Source of the DNA: Candidatus Nanopelagicales bacterium | GTDB lineage: Bacteria > Actinomycetota > Actinomycetes > S36-B12 | DNA: 64,000 nt | NCBI GenBank assembly: GCA_028687755.1 | Contig: JAQTZL010000007.1 | Location: forward strand, 5,001 to 69,000 | Reading direction: 5' to 3' | Shown here: piece by piece, positions 19,016 through 28,994 of the stretch | Position numbering within the stretch: position 1 is the stretch's first letter | Layout of the letters: each line of letters opens with the position of its first letter | The notes under the pieces: generated by a model | What the model was told of the DNA's origin: nothing | Databases searched by the model: none | What the model saw: only the letters and a program-made list of their open reading frames with translations | Position numbers and translations under genes: made by a program

Positions 19016-20340
19016 GCCGATTCCTTAGGTGTTAGCCCTGATTCACCAAGTTCATGACCCATCCGGCCAGCCTTCGTGCGTAGGTATTCCTCATTGTGAC
19101 TGTTGGCTTGAATCTCCAAAGGAACGCGTTCAACTATAGAAAGACCATAGCCTTCAAGGCCCGCGCGCTTTGCCGGATTGTTGGTGAGTAGGCGCATGCT
19201 GCGAATACCAAGATCAGCCAAAATCTGTGCGCCTGTTCCGTAGTCGCGGGCATCGGCTGGCAGCCCAAGATCGAGGTTGGCATCGACAGTGTCACGCCCA
19301 CCGTCTTGCAACTTGTACGCCATCAATTTGTGCAATAACCCAATGCCGCGACCTTCATGACCTCTGATGTACAACACAACTCCGCGGCCTTCTTCAGAAA
19401 TCCGCAGCATCGCGGCATGAAGTTGTGGCCCACAGTCACAACGCATCGACCCAAACACGTCGCCGGTCAGGCATTCAGAATGCACGCGAACCATGACGTC
19501 TTCACCGTCGCCAATGTCGCCGACCACCATTGCGATGTGCTCAATGTTGTCGATGTCGCTTCGGTAACCAACCGCGGTGAAGTCTCCAAATTCGGTTGGA
19601 AGTTTCGCCTCAGTAACTCGCGTGACTTGCTTTTCATGTTTACGTCGGAAACGAATGAGATCTGCAATAGAAATCATTTTCAGACCATGTTGATCAGCAA
19701 AAGCCCGGCACTCCGGCGCGCGCATCATCGACCCATCGTCATTCACTAATTCACACAATGCTCCCGCAGGCGTGTAACCAGCAAGCCGTGCAAGATCAAC
19801 GGAAGCTTCTGTATGACCAGGGCGACGAAGAACACCACCTTCAACAGCGCGAAGGGGCATGACGTGCCCTGGTCGCGTTAAGTCAAAAGGCTCAGTTGCA
19901 CTATCACCCAAAACTCGAATGGTGTGCGCACGATCTTTCGCAGAAATACCTGTGGTCTCTACGTCGCGTGCATCAACAGAAACTGCATAAGCCGTCTGCT
20001 TGCGATCCTCATTCACTGATGTCATAGGTGGCAAACCCAAACGATCAAGAATTTGCCCAGTCATACCGACACACACATACCCAGATGTATGGCGAATCAT
20101 GAAACCTGTGAGCTCAGGTGTCGCTGCATTCGCGGCGAAAATGAGATCGCCTTCGTTTTCACGATCTTCATCATCGACAACCACGACTGAATGTCCGGCG
20201 CGCATTGCCTCAATAGCATCTTCGATCGAATCAAGTACGACTCCACCACTTGTTGACACTGTCTGCGTGTGACTTGCGGTTGGCACCTGCACAGCCGCAC
20301 TCTTTGCGCGCTTTTCGAACATCTCATCTGCAGGAATCAC
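19012..20340 (-). CDS. ribBA: Bifunctional DHBP synthase / GTP cyclohydrolase II
   Basis: Supplies both riboflavin precursors. Residues about 36-235 are RibB (dihydroxybutanone phosphate from ribulose 5-phosphate): [15 protein letters not shown] and [10 protein letters not shown] then [13 protein letters not shown]. Residues about 240-430 are RibA (GTP ring opening) with the zinc-binding [20 protein letters not shown] and the GHEGRGIGL loop. An extra 35 polar residues precede the usual N-terminus if the GTG at 20340 is right; it overlaps the ribE stop (GTGA), which favours it. Confidence 0.95.
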   Translation of the reverse strand: MIPADEMFEKRAKSAAVQVPTASHTQTVSTSGGVVLDSIEDAIEAMRAGHSVVVVDDEDRENEGDLIFAANAATPELTGFMIRHTSGYVCVGMTGQILDRLGLPPMTSVNEDRKQTAYAVSVDARDVETTGISAKDRAHTIRVLGDSATEPFDLTRPGHVMPLRAVEGGVLRRPGHTEASVDLARLAGYTPAGALCELVNDDGSMMRAPECRAFADQHGLKMISIADLIRFRRKHEKQVTRVTEAKLPTEFGDFTAVGYRSDIDNIEHIAMVVGDIGDGEDVMVRVHSECLTGDVFGSMRCDCGPQLHAAMLRISEEGRGVVLYIRGHEGRGIGLLHKLMAYKLQDGGRDTVDANLDLGLPADARDYGTGAQILADLGIRSMRLLTNNPAKRAGLEGYGLSIVERVPLEIQANSHNEEYLRTKAGRMGHELGESGLTPKESA

Positions 20341-20930
20341 TTTTGGGCCTCCAGCAGTCGCTCAACATATTTTGCAATCACGTCAATTTCGAGATTAACA
20401 ACATCTCCGATGTGTCGATCACCAAGCGTGGTCTCACGCAAGGTTGTGGGAATGAGTGAGACTGAAAATGAAGAGTCGTTTACCTTCACAACAGTAAGTG
20501 AGACGCCATCAATGGTGATGGATCCCTTTTCGGCAATGTATCGAGAAAGTTCGTGAGGAACACCTATGTCGATAACCGTCCAGTGCTCTGTTGGTTCGAT
20601 ACTGAGAATCGAACCGGTTCCATCGACATGACCCTGGACCAAATGTCCACCAAGGCGCCCGTGTGCGGGCATCGCACGCTCAATGTTGACGTCACTACCA
20701 GGTAGCGCAGAACCAAGGGAAGTTCGCAGCAAGGTTTCAGCCATCACATCTGCACTGAAGGATTCTTGATCAAACTCTGTGACGGTCAAACACACTCCGT
20801 TGACTGCGATGGAATCACCCAACTTGGCGTCACTCACGGCAAGGGCAGCACGAATGACCAAGCGTGCCGAATCTCCCATAGGGGTGACCGCTAACACTTG
20901 ACCGCGCTCTTCAACGATGCCGGTAAACAA
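20337..20930 (-). CDS. ribE: Riboflavin synthase alpha chain
   Basis: Dismutates two lumazine molecules into riboflavin. Two lumazine-binding barrels in tandem: [12 protein letters not shown] (about 1-95, with VNGVCLTV) and [12 protein letters not shown] (about 96-190, with IDGVSLTV). Length is 197. The start is TTG at 20930, required by the conserved MFTGIVEE opening; only weak AGGA/AAGAG lies upstream. It follows ribD by 23 nt. Confidence 0.96.
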   Translation of the reverse strand: MFTGIVEERGQVLAVTPMGDSARLVIRAALAVSDAKLGDSIAVNGVCLTVTEFDQESFSADVMAETLLRTSLGSALPGSDVNIERAMPAHGRLGGHLVQGHVDGTGSILSIEPTEHWTVIDIGVPHELSRYIAEKGSITIDGVSLTVVKVNDSSFSVSLIPTTLRETTLGDRHIGDVVNLEIDVIAKYVERLLEAQK

Positions 20931-20953
20931 TGCTCTTAGTTCCTATCGTCTTG

Positions 20954-21943
20954 CTAGCGACCGTGGATCACTTGCCCACGCACCATGACATCATTCCCGA
21001 TCCGCTTCACCTCGGTGACATCGACTCGAACTTGCTGCCCAAGAGCAGGTAGAGCCACTGGACCTGCTCCAAACAACGTTGGAGCTAAGAACCACACCAC
21101 TTCGTCGACCATGCCGGCACTCAGAAAGGCCCCAGCCAACGTCGGCCCGCCCTCAAGGAAGACCTTTTGCACACCGGATTCGCCGAGGAGCGCCAAGACA
21201 GACTCTGGTCGCCGGTCTCGAATAACCAATGTGGGAGCGCTCTGGTCAAAAATATTGAGCGAGCCAGGCAGTTCCCGCTCGCCAACGATTACTCGCGTTG
21301 GCTGAGTTTCCACGCTCTGGAGGCGAACAGTGAGGTGCGGGTTATCAATGAGCGCCGTTGCTGTCCCCACCATCACCACGTCACATTGCCCCCGCAGGCC
21401 ATGGGTTATCTCTTTGGCTTGTGCCCCAGTGATTGCAGTTGGGCCTCCACTGGCGTCTGCGATTCGACCGTCCAAGGTCTGGGCAATTTTTAGGATCACG
21501 TACGGGCGCCCGCTGCGTTGTACGTGCGTCCACGCTTGATTCATTGCAGATGCTTGATTTTCAAGGACACCACCAACTACGTCTAATCCCGCATCACGCA
21601 ACAAAGCCGCTCCACCGGAGGCCTGTTCGGTTGGGTCACTCTGCGCATACACAACTCGCGCAATCCCAGCATTAATGAGTGCTTGAGTGCAGGGACCCGT
21701 CCGGCCCGTATGCCTACATGGCTCAAGAGTTACAACTGCAGTTGCACCTTGTGCAAAATCGCCCGCAACGCGCAATGCCTCAATTTCCGCGTGCGGTGTA
21801 CCAGCACCATGATGAAACCCAGTTCCCACAACATCACCAGCACTAGAAACGATGACACAACCCACTTGTGGATTGCTCGAGCGTGGGCCAAGTTGAGCCA
21901 GGGCAATCGCCTGACTCATATAACTTGACCAATCAAGCAACAT
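20954..21943 (-). CDS. ribD: Riboflavin biosynthesis deaminase/reductase
   Basis: Two steps of riboflavin synthesis. The N-terminal deaminase (about 1-140) has the zinc motif HAEIEAL and PCRHTGRTGPC; the C-terminal NADPH reductase (about 145-329) has LKIAQTLDGRIA and GGPTLAGAFL. The ATG at 21943 was preferred over a TTG at 21955 because it overlaps the rpe stop as TGATG, a coupling layout seen elsewhere here, giving 329 residues. No FMN riboswitch can be present between rpe and ribD, since the genes touch. Confidence 0.94.
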   Translation of the reverse strand: MLLDWSSYMSQAIALAQLGPRSSNPQVGCVIVSSAGDVVGTGFHHGAGTPHAEIEALRVAGDFAQGATAVVTLEPCRHTGRTGPCTQALINAGIARVVYAQSDPTEQASGGAALLRDAGLDVVGGVLENQASAMNQAWTHVQRSGRPYVILKIAQTLDGRIADASGGPTAITGAQAKEITHGLRGQCDVVMVGTATALIDNPHLTVRLQSVETQPTRVIVGERELPGSLNIFDQSAPTLVIRDRRPESVLALLGESGVQKVFLEGGPTLAGAFLSAGMVDEVVWFLAPTLFGAGPVALPALGQQVRVDVTEVKRIGNDVMVRGQVIHGR

Positions 21944-22611
21944 CAATGTCCACAAGCAGTTACGGCAAGGTCACGCAATGCGTTCACCATTACTGCAGGA
22001 TCTTCAGCGCGATACACAGCTGACCCAGCAACAAAAATATTCGCCCCAGCTTCAGCACACATACCTATGGTTTTCACATCAACGCCGCCATCAACTTGCA
22101 CCCAAATATCAGTGCCCGAATTCTGTGCAAACTCACGAGCCCGACGGACTTTTGCCAACATGTCTTCCATGAACGATTGACCACCAAAGCCCGGCTCAAC
22201 TGTCATGATCAAGATCATGTCGAGATCTGGCAGTAGATCTTCAATTTCTTCAATGCGCGTACCAGGCTTTAATGCAGCTGCGGCTCTTGCACCATGATTG
22301 CGAAGATCACGACAAATCTGACGAGGGTTCTTCGCTGCTTCTATGTGGAAGGTCACGCTTCCCGCCCCTGCTTCTGCGTATGCAGGTGCCCAGCGATCGG
22401 GGTCATTGATCATCAGATGACAATCAGCCGGCAACGTTGTCGTCTTTATGAGCGACTCGATGACAGGTAAGCCAAAGGTGAGGTTAGGCACGAAATGGTT
22501 GTCCATCACATCGAGATGAATCCAGTCGGCAGCTGATTCGACGCGTTGAACTTCTTCGGCCAAACGGGCTAAATCTGCGTTCAAGACGCTCGGCGAAATC
22601 AGGAAACCCAC
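21943..22611 (-). CDS. rpe: Ribulose-phosphate 3-epimerase
   Basis: Interconverts ribulose 5-phosphate and xylulose 5-phosphate; its substrate is also that of RibB, which fits its place ahead of the rib genes. TIM-barrel motifs: [42 protein letters not shown] and VDGGV. Length is 222. The start is GTG; upstream TAAGGT-GACGCC could be read either as a Shine-Dalgarno (AAGGTGA) or as a TANNNT leaderless promoter. It lies 26 nt past rsmB. Confidence 0.96.
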   Translation of the reverse strand: MGFLISPSVLNADLARLAEEVQRVESAADWIHLDVMDNHFVPNLTFGLPVIESLIKTTTLPADCHLMINDPDRWAPAYAEAGAGSVTFHIEAAKNPRQICRDLRNHGARAAAALKPGTRIEEIEDLLPDLDMILIMTVEPGFGGQSFMEDMLAKVRRAREFAQNSGTDIWVQVDGGVDVKTIGMCAEAGANIFVAGSAVYRAEDPAVMVNALRDLAVTACGH

Positions 22612-22637
22612 GGCGTCACCTTAGCCGTCTTTGAGCG

Positions 22638-23990
22638 TTATACGGGACGTTGCAACAAGGCCAAGAACATTGCATCGGTGCCATGGCGATGCGGCCACAA
22701 CTGTAAGTACTGACCCCTGCGCGCGTCAGTTACCTCAGGCAGGAGATTGGGAGCGTCCAGGATGAGAAGTTCTGGGTGAGCCTTACAGATGTCCTGCACG
22801 ACCAATTCTGTCTCAGCAAAGTGCGGTGAGCAGGTGACATAAGCAATTACCCCGCCGGGCGCAACTGCTTCAACGGCAGCATTGAGAAGTGCTCGCTGAG
22901 TCGGCGCTAGTCCTGATACGTCAGAAAGCTTACGCCGCCAACGCGATTCGGGTCGTCTACGAAGTGCACCCAAACCGGTGCACGGCACGTCAACGAGTAC
23001 ACGATCAAATTCGCCTGACCATTGATGATGGGACGCATCCCCGGTCATGATTTCGGCAGTGCTTTGCTCCCCCAGGGTGTTGCGAACAAGTTGAGCACGG
23101 TGCGGATGTTGTTCAACGGCAACGAGCGTTGCTCCTTGTTGCATTGCTAAACCGTCAAGCACTGCTGCTTTCCCGCCTGGGCCAGCACACATATCTAGCC
23201 ATCTCTGCGTGTGACTCGTAATGGGTGCGCGACTCAATGCCAAGGTAACTAATTGGCTACCTTCATCTTGCACGCCCACAAGCCCCGTACGAATTTCTTC
23301 CAGTGATTCTGGAATACCTTCAACTAGCGTTCCAGCCAGCGGTGACCATCGACCTGGTTCGACGCCGGGTAAGTCCAATAGCTCATCTTGAGTCATTCGA
23401 CCTGGACGAGCAACCAAAGAAGGACGCGCAGGAATATTGTCTGCTTCTAACAACGCACCAAGTTCACCACGCTTTTCACCTAGCGCCTGCGCTAGGGCGC
23501 GAACAATCCAACCTGGGTGAGACCAGCGAATTGCCAACTGCTGTTCGCTATCGCCGCCGACATTGAGAATCTCAATCCATTCTTCAACCGTGTGCGCCGT
23601 AACTTTTCGAAGCACCGCATTGACAAAACCAGCGCGGGCTTTGGCTCCACCCGGAGTCCCCGCGCCTCGAACGAGATTGCATGTTGAATCAACCGCTGCA
23701 TGTGTAGGCACGCGCATCGCCATGATCTGATGTACACCTAGGCGCAACGCATCTTTGGTCGTAGGGTCAACATCGGACCAGTCACGAGACACACATTGAG
23801 CCAAAATTGCGTCGTAGAGTCCTTGCCAGCGCAAGGCGCCGTATGCAACTTCGGTAACAAATCCTGCATCTCGGCCCGACAGTTTGCGCTCGCGTAAAAT
23901 ATTAGGCAGAGCTAAATTCGCATATGCGTCATCGACGCGAACAACTCGCAACAGTTCGAGTGCTGCTTCGCGTGCTGGATCTGCGCTCAT
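22638..23990 (-). CDS. rsmB: 16S rRNA (cytosine-967-C5) methyltransferase
   Basis: SAM-dependent rRNA methyltransferase. An N-terminal NusB-like RNA-binding domain (about 1-140) is followed by the Rossmann domain: DMCAGPGGKAAVLDGLA (SAM loop), DVPCTGLGALRRRPESRW around residue 330 (motif IV Cys), and the catalytic Cys in VTCSPHFAETE. Length is 450. It overlaps fmt by 4 nt. Fmu/RsmB next to fmt and def is a widely conserved order. Confidence 0.93.
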   Translation of the reverse strand: MSADPAREAALELLRVVRVDDAYANLALPNILRERKLSGRDAGFVTEVAYGALRWQGLYDAILAQCVSRDWSDVDPTTKDALRLGVHQIMAMRVPTHAAVDSTCNLVRGAGTPGGAKARAGFVNAVLRKVTAHTVEEWIEILNVGGDSEQQLAIRWSHPGWIVRALAQALGEKRGELGALLEADNIPARPSLVARPGRMTQDELLDLPGVEPGRWSPLAGTLVEGIPESLEEIRTGLVGVQDEGSQLVTLALSRAPITSHTQRWLDMCAGPGGKAAVLDGLAMQQGATLVAVEQHPHRAQLVRNTLGEQSTAEIMTGDASHHQWSGEFDRVLVDVPCTGLGALRRRPESRWRRKLSDVSGLAPTQRALLNAAVEAVAPGGVIAYVTCSPHFAETELVVQDICKAHPELLILDAPNLLPEVTDARRGQYLQLWPHRHGTDAMFLALLQRPV

Positions 23991-24916
23991 GCAAATGACT
24001 TCCCATCAAGTTCTACTCCGCGTGCCCAGTCGGCCGCATTCATGAGTTTTTTCCCAGCCGGTTGGACTGTGGTTAAACACGCTGCAGTGGTAGCGGTTCC
24101 TACCCAAACTGAAGTTTTCGTTACCAATATCTGGCCAGGCGCCAGGCTTGGAATTTCACCAGAAGCCCCCAAATTCAATGGGCTCACCTTGACTCGCTCA
24201 TCATTGAGCATCGTCCATGCACCGGGTGCTGGAGTTGTTGCTCTGATACGGCGATCAACACCAACCCACGGATCAGTCCAACGAATACGGGCGTCTTCCA
24301 TTGTCAGTTTTGGCGCCATCGTTGCGTCTGTCGAAGACTGTGCAATCGGCAGCAGCTCCCCCGCTGCAATGCCATCCAAAGTGCCGATAAGCAATTGACT
24401 GCCATAAATAGCTAATCGCTCAAGAAGATCCCCAGATGTATCAGTAGCCAAGATCCGCTCGGTAACTGAACCAAAAACTGGTCCGTCATCAAGACCAGCC
24501 CCAATTAGAAAAGTGCTCGCACCCGTGATTTCTTCACCGTGCATAACGGCCCACTGGACGGGTGCGGCACCACGATAGGCAGGGAGGATTGAGAAGTGCA
24601 GATTCACCCAACCAAACGGTGCAGCATCTAGGAGATCCGCAGGGATCAAATTTCCGTAGGCAACAACAGGTATGCAGTCAGGAGCCAACTGCGCTAACGC
24701 TGTGCGAAATTCCGGATCCCTTAACGTGCTTGGCGTTAAGACCGGAATTCCAAGTTCGTCAGCAACAATGCCGACAGGGCTGCGTTGCAACCCTCGGCCG
24801 CGCCCAGCGGGTGCATCTGGCCGAGTTATGACACCTACGACTTCGTGATCTGTTTCAAGAAGCGCACGCAATGACGTGGCCGCTACTTCCGGTGTACCGG
24901 CAAACACACAACGCAA
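23987..24916 (-). CDS. fmt: Methionyl-tRNA formyltransferase
   Basis: Formylates initiator Met-tRNA using 10-formyl-THF. MRCVFAGTPEVAATSLRALL opens the hydrolase fold; the catalytic segment is VNLHFSILPAYRGAAPVQWA with the aspartate in GLDDGPVF; the C-terminal OB-like tRNA domain starts near residue 205. Length is 309. It lies 4 nt after def and overlaps rsmB, so def and fmt, which add and remove the formyl group, share one transcript. Confidence 0.97.
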   Translation of the reverse strand: MRCVFAGTPEVAATSLRALLETDHEVVGVITRPDAPAGRGRGLQRSPVGIVADELGIPVLTPSTLRDPEFRTALAQLAPDCIPVVAYGNLIPADLLDAAPFGWVNLHFSILPAYRGAAPVQWAVMHGEEITGASTFLIGAGLDDGPVFGSVTERILATDTSGDLLERLAIYGSQLLIGTLDGIAAGELLPIAQSSTDATMAPKLTMEDARIRWTDPWVGVDRRIRATTPAPGAWTMLNDERVKVSPLNLGASGEIPSLAPGQILVTKTSVWVGTATTAACLTTVQPAGKKLMNAADWARGVELDGKSFA

Positions 24917-24920
24917 GTGA

Positions 24921-25463
24921 CTACAGCCACTTCGAATTTATTGGATGCGGACTAACCCGAAGTCCAGGCATTTCGCCAAACCAGTCAGACTCGCGGATTT
25001 CTTTCATCGCTGCCTTGCGCGTGGCTTCATCAAGACGGTCGATGAACAAGATTCCATCGAGATGATCGGTTTCATGCTGAACAGCGCGCGCCTTCAATTC
25101 TGAACCTTCAATCACCACTGGTTCGCCGTACATATTGAAACCCTTGGCGACAACGCGCATAGAGCGCTTTGTATCGAAAGCCAAACCAGGTAGCGAAAGG
25201 CATCCTTCATCGCCATCTTGCAATTCCTCTGAAAGATCAAGATTGGGATTAATGAGGTGACCAAGTTCGTCATCGACCCAATAGGTGAATACTCGCAACG
25301 AGACCCCGATTTGTGGAGCGGCAAGGCCAGCACCCGGAGCGTCCATCATGGTGTCGGTGAGATCTTTTACAAGTTTGCGTAGCTCACGATCAAACGTGGT
25401 GACTTCAGCTGCAGGTGTGCGAAGGACGGGGTCACCGAAAAGTCGAATATCTTGAACAGCCAT
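24921..25463 (-). CDS. def: Peptide deformylase
   Basis: Metal-dependent removal of the N-formyl group from new proteins. All three motifs are intact: GAGLAAPQIG (44-53), EGCLSLP (86-92, Cys ligand) and QHETDHLDG (His ligands and catalytic Glu, HETDH at 130-134). Length is 180. The ATG lacks a Shine-Dalgarno but has TAGACT exactly 6 nt upstream, suggesting a leaderless start for def-fmt-rsmB. Confidence 0.97.
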   Translation of the reverse strand: MAVQDIRLFGDPVLRTPAAEVTTFDRELRKLVKDLTDTMMDAPGAGLAAPQIGVSLRVFTYWVDDELGHLINPNLDLSEELQDGDEGCLSLPGLAFDTKRSMRVVAKGFNMYGEPVVIEGSELKARAVQHETDHLDGILFIDRLDEATRKAAMKEIRESDWFGEMPGLRVSPHPINSKWL

Positions 25464-25475
25464 GGCATCAGTCTA
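25464..25475 (-). promoter_or_regulatory. Leaderless-type promoter of def
   Basis: Minus strand reads TAGACT, GATGCC, ATG. The hexamer fits TANNNT at 6 nt from the start codon; nothing like AGGAGG is present. It occupies part of the 35-nt gap after the RNase J gene. No -35 box is visible. Confidence 0.55.
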
Positions 25476-25498
25476 GGCAACGCACGCATGGGAGCGTC

Positions 25499-27178
25499 TT
25501 AGCCCTCAAGTATCACGGGGACGATCATCGGCCGGCGGCGATGCTGAGTCCCAACCCACTTGCCCACAATTTTGCGAGCGCGCTGCTGCAATTCATGGAC
25601 TTCGGTGATGCCTTCTGCCAGTGACTCTTCCAAGGCGATGCGCACCTGCTCCACCACGGAGTCAAACGCCGAATCTTCAAGACCTAGTCCACGTGCATGT
25701 AATTCCGGACCTGCAACCACTTTCGATTCGATCATGTCAACAGCGGCGAAGATGCTGATGAATCCTTCTTCACCGAGCACACGTCGGTCCTTCAACAACG
25801 TTTCGGTGACATTGCCAACGCTTGAACCATCAACATAAACAAAACCAACTGGCACATACCCAACAATCGAAGCCTTGCCACCCTGGAGATCTATAACCAC
25901 GCCATCATCGGCAAGCAATACACGTTCTTCGGCGATGCCCACGCCAACTGCAATTGCCTTATTAGCCCGTAAATGGCGCCACTCTCCGTGCACAGGCAAC
26001 ACATTGCGAGGCTTCACGATGTTGTACAAATAGCGAAGTTCACCTGCTGCTGCGTGACCAGAAACGTGCACAAGCGCATTGCCCTTATGAACTACCTGAG
26101 CACCATGCTTCGTGAGACCGTTGATGACGCGATTCACAGAATTCTCATTGCCCGGAATGAGTGATGAGGCCAGTACGACGGTGTCTTTGTCTCCAACCAT
26201 GATCGGATGATCGCGATTGGCAATGCGCGCAAGCACAGCCATAGGTTCGCCTTGTGAGCCCGTGCAAATCAAGACTGTTTGGTCATCTGGCAACCCGGTG
26301 AGTTCATCAACCGTGGCCATAAGCCCACCCGGAATTTTGAGAATTCCTAGATCACGAGCCACACCCATATTGCGCACCATTGAACGACCAACGAGCGCTA
26401 CTCGCCTGCCATGCAGTGCTGCCATGTCGATGATCTGTTGAATGCGGTGCACATGACTTGCGAATGACGCCACGATGATGCGACCTTCTGCACGCAAAAA
26501 TACTGAATCAAGCACAGGCTCAATATCGCGCTCGCTCGTGACGAAGCCAGGAACCTCAGCGTTCGTGCTGTCAACCATCAAAAGATCGACACCCTCGTCA
26601 CCAATCCGAGCGAATCCATTCAGATCAGTGATGCGGCCGTCAAGTGGAATCTGATCCATCTTGAAGTCACCAGTATGCAAAATGGTGCCACCGGGCGTAC
26701 GAATCGCTAGAGCGAGTGCATCGGGAATTGAATGATTAACCGCGAGAAATTCAAGATTGAAATCACCAAGTTGTAAACGCTCACCCTCAGCGATCAAATG
26801 TGTTTGCGTTTTGATGCGGTGCTCTCGTAACTTGCCTTCCAGCAACGCCAAGGTGAATCGAGAGCCATAGATAGGAATATCTTCACGCAGACGTAAGAGA
26901 TAAGGCAATGCGCCAATATGGTCTTCGTGGCCATGGGTGAGTACAACGGCTTCAATATCTTCCATGCGATCCTTGATGGGACCAAAATCCGGAAGAATTA
27001 AGTCAACGCCTGGCTGGGAATCCTCTGGGAAAAGGACTCCGCAGTCCAAGACCAATAGACGGGTGCCAAATTCGAAGATGGTCATATTACGACCAATTTC
27101 ACCGATACCGCCGAGTGCATAAATGCGCATGGCGCCTGGCTCGAGCGGTGGAGGGGCGGGAAGTTCGTTATGGATCAT
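25499..27178 (-). CDS. rnj: Ribonuclease J
   Basis: Metallo-beta-lactamase-fold RNase with 5' exonuclease and endonuclease activity, central to mRNA decay and rRNA maturation in actinobacteria. The zinc motif THGHEDHIGALPYLL is at 81-95; further marks are HTGDFKMDQIP, the beta-CASP region with STNAEVPGF and TGSQGEPMAVL, and VSGHAAAGEL with PVHGEWRHL. Length is 559 with a C-terminal domain from about residue 450. It overlaps the dapA stop by 4 nt, so RNA decay and lysine/wall precursor synthesis share a message. Confidence 0.96.
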   Translation of the reverse strand: MIHNELPAPPPLEPGAMRIYALGGIGEIGRNMTIFEFGTRLLVLDCGVLFPEDSQPGVDLILPDFGPIKDRMEDIEAVVLTHGHEDHIGALPYLLRLREDIPIYGSRFTLALLEGKLREHRIKTQTHLIAEGERLQLGDFNLEFLAVNHSIPDALALAIRTPGGTILHTGDFKMDQIPLDGRITDLNGFARIGDEGVDLLMVDSTNAEVPGFVTSERDIEPVLDSVFLRAEGRIIVASFASHVHRIQQIIDMAALHGRRVALVGRSMVRNMGVARDLGILKIPGGLMATVDELTGLPDDQTVLICTGSQGEPMAVLARIANRDHPIMVGDKDTVVLASSLIPGNENSVNRVINGLTKHGAQVVHKGNALVHVSGHAAAGELRYLYNIVKPRNVLPVHGEWRHLRANKAIAVGVGIAEERVLLADDGVVIDLQGGKASIVGYVPVGFVYVDGSSVGNVTETLLKDRRVLGEEGFISIFAAVDMIESKVVAGPELHARGLGLEDSAFDSVVEQVRIALEESLAEGITEVHELQQRARKIVGKWVGTQHRRRPMIVPVILEG

Positions 27179-28086
27179 GCAGTGAATCCGGCAACGCCAC
27201 CAGCAGCAAGATCACGGCGCAACTGCGCACGCTGTTCTTGCGTGGCATTCATTAATGGAAGTCGTACGGGACCGCTCGGCAATCCCAGATCTGAAAGCGC
27301 TGCCTTTGTCATGACAACGCCTTGCGCCCGGAACATTCCGGTATACACAGGCAATAGAGATGCGTTGATTTCACGCGCCAGGGTGACGTCGCCTGCTGCA
27401 TACGCATTGGCCATCGCCACAAGGCGATCACCAACCACATGCCCGACCACAGAAATCATTCCTGATGCGCCAAGGGCCAATAGCGGAAGGTTCAGTGCAT
27501 CATCACCGGAATACCACGCAAGATTTGTGCGAGCCATCGCCCACTGCGATGCTTCAAGATCACCCTTGGCGTCTTTATTGGCCACGATGCGCGGATGTTC
27601 TGCAATACGAACAAGTGTTTCGGTCTCAATTGCAGTGCCGGTTCGCTTTGGAATGTCATAGGTAATCATTGGCAGATCCGTAGCATCTGCGATTGCATGG
27701 AAGTGCGCGATCAATCCCTCTTGAGGGGGTCTGTTGTAGTAGGGCGTTACCGCCATCACCGCATGCGCGCCAGCTTGTGCAGCTGCGCGTGCTGCATTGA
27801 CCGAGTGTGCGGTGTCGTTTGTACCAACACCGGCGATGATCGTTGCACGATCGCCGACAGCTTCAACAACAGCGCGCAAAATAGCGATGTCTTCTTCATC
27901 GGTTTTTGTGGGTGACTCACCCGTAGTGCCATTGATAACAAGCCCATCATGAGCCAGGGAGTCCACGAGATGGACAGCGAGCTTTTGAGCGCCATCGAGA
28001 TCCAGTGAACCATCAGCGTGAAATGGCGAAACCATGGCGGACAGCATCACGCCAAAGGGCGCGCGATCACTTTGAGGGCCAGGCAT
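27175..28086 (-). CDS. dapA: 4-Hydroxy-tetrahydrodipicolinate synthase
   Basis: Condenses pyruvate with aspartate semialdehyde in lysine/diaminopimelate synthesis. TIM barrel with GTTGESPT (53-60), TPYYNRPPQEG (114-124), catalytic Tyr143 in ITYDIPKRTG, and Schiff-base Lys171 in VANKDAKGD. Length is 303. The ATG has no Shine-Dalgarno and follows TAGTCT by 7 nt. dapB is close by at 29435 but separated by thyX and a terminator. Confidence 0.96.
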   Translation of the reverse strand: MPGPQSDRAPFGVMLSAMVSPFHADGSLDLDGAQKLAVHLVDSLAHDGLVINGTTGESPTKTDEEDIAILRAVVEAVGDRATIIAGVGTNDTAHSVNAARAAAQAGAHAVMAVTPYYNRPPQEGLIAHFHAIADATDLPMITYDIPKRTGTAIETETLVRIAEHPRIVANKDAKGDLEASQWAMARTNLAWYSGDDALNLPLLALGASGMISVVGHVVGDRLVAMANAYAAGDVTLAREINASLLPVYTGMFRAQGVVMTKAALSDLGLPSGPVRLPLMNATQEQRAQLRRDLAAGGVAGFTA

Positions 28087-28099
28087 GGGTATGAGACTA
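28087..28099 (-). promoter_or_regulatory. Leaderless-type promoter of dapA
   Basis: Minus strand reads TAGTCT, CATACCC, ATG: a TANNNT hexamer 7 nt from the start codon in the 18-nt gap after thyX, without a Shine-Dalgarno. Confidence 0.5.
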
Positions 28100-28104
28100 C
28101 TGCG

Positions 28105-28818
28105 TTATGGGGAAACGCGGCCGTTGGCCACGAAGGCAGCATGGGTTAAGGGCATGAGCTTTGCCCATTCCTCTTCGTAGCGCTCAGCGACCATTTCAAT
28201 TTCACGCTGAGGATAAGAAGGGAAGTGCGAGCCTTCGACCTTGCGGCGCAAGGACAAGAAATTCATTAAGGAGCGAGCATTCACAGTGACGTAGGCACTC
28301 GAGAAAATTGAGACCGGCAACACCATGCGCGCGACTTCACGCGCAATGCCTGCGTCGAGCATTTCTTGGTAGGCCGTGTACGACTCTGTGCACGCTTCCT
28401 TCATTCGCTTGTCGATCAAGTCATATTGAGCTTCATCACCTGGAAGAAACTCGTACGCTCCGGTTTTGCCAACCTGGATCACATTGCGATCGCGGGCGGG
28501 AACGTAGAACACAGGCTTCAATTCCCGGTAACGCCCCGATTCTTCGTTGTAGCTAGCCATGCGGTGACGCATGTGTTCGCGCCATACAAAAATAGGAGCT
28601 TGGACAAAGAAGGTCATGGAGTTATGTTCAAACGGACTTCCATGACGCTCACGCATGAGGTAATTAATGAGGCCTTTGGATCCCGTGGCATCTGCCTCAA
28701 CGTCTTCCAATGATTGCTCGCCAGCAGTAGAAACTCGAGCCGCAAAGACCACATCTGCGTCACTGGCTGATCCACGAACTAATTCAACGGTTACGTCACT
28801 GCGAAAGGTCACATCCAC
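28105..28818 (-). CDS. thyX: FAD-dependent thymidylate synthase ThyX
   Basis: Makes dTMP from dUMP using methylene-THF, NADPH and flavin. The ThyX motif RHR-X7-S is present (RHR at 84-86 in REHMRHRMASYNEESGRY, Ser94), and SPFEHNSMTF matches the family. Length is 237. The GTG start at 28818 follows TAAGAT by exactly 6 nt with no Shine-Dalgarno, so it should be leaderless. It sits between dapA and the dapB unit, as in other actinobacteria. No thyA is seen here. Confidence 0.95.
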   Translation of the reverse strand: MDVTFRSDVTVELVRGSASDADVVFAARVSTAGEQSLEDVEADATGSKGLINYLMRERHGSPFEHNSMTFFVQAPIFVWREHMRHRMASYNEESGRYRELKPVFYVPARDRNVIQVGKTGAYEFLPGDEAQYDLIDKRMKEACTESYTAYQEMLDAGIAREVARMVLPVSIFSSAYVTVNARSLMNFLSLRRKVEGSHFPSYPQREIEMVAERYEEEWAKLMPLTHAAFVANGRVSP

Positions 28819-28830
28819 CAGACGATCTTA
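28819..28830 (-). promoter_or_regulatory. Leaderless-type promoter of thyX
   Basis: Minus strand reads TAAGAT, CGTCTG, GTG. Unlike most of the other cases here, it lies in a real intergenic gap behind a terminator, so a promoter at this point is required on other grounds. Confidence 0.62.
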
Positions 28831-28873
28831 TCCGCGGCCACGTAGCGGTTGCGTGTCAGCCCAAGGCCAACGA

Positions 28874-28910
28874 GAAAAGAAAAATCCGGCGAGTCCCCCG
28901 CACCCGCCGG
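28874..28910 (-). terminator. Intrinsic terminator closing the pnp-M16-dapB-TPR run
   Basis: On the minus strand CCGGCG, a 13-nt loop, and CGCCGG are followed by ATTTTTCTTTTC, a clear GC stem with a T-tract. It lies 84 nt past the stop of the TPR protein gene and before thyX. The stretch 28911-28994 holds only a weak ACCCT/AGGGT hairpin and no gene. Confidence 0.75.
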
Positions 28911-28994
28911 CTACGCGTAGTTCAGCGTGAACGCCGTTCACTGTCCACCCCAAACCCTTGATTTGAGGGTCAAAGGCGGTCATACCCGGTTGGT

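Noticed and set aside
20940..22640. FMN riboswitch upstream of the riboflavin genes
   Set aside because: rpe and ribD overlap and no conserved FMN-aptamer segments are seen before rpe or ribE.
28911..28994. Possible small RNA or tRNA between thyX and the TPR gene
   Set aside because: Only a weak ACCCT/AGGGT stem and the terminator of the upstream operon are visible; no cloverleaf or conserved RNA features.
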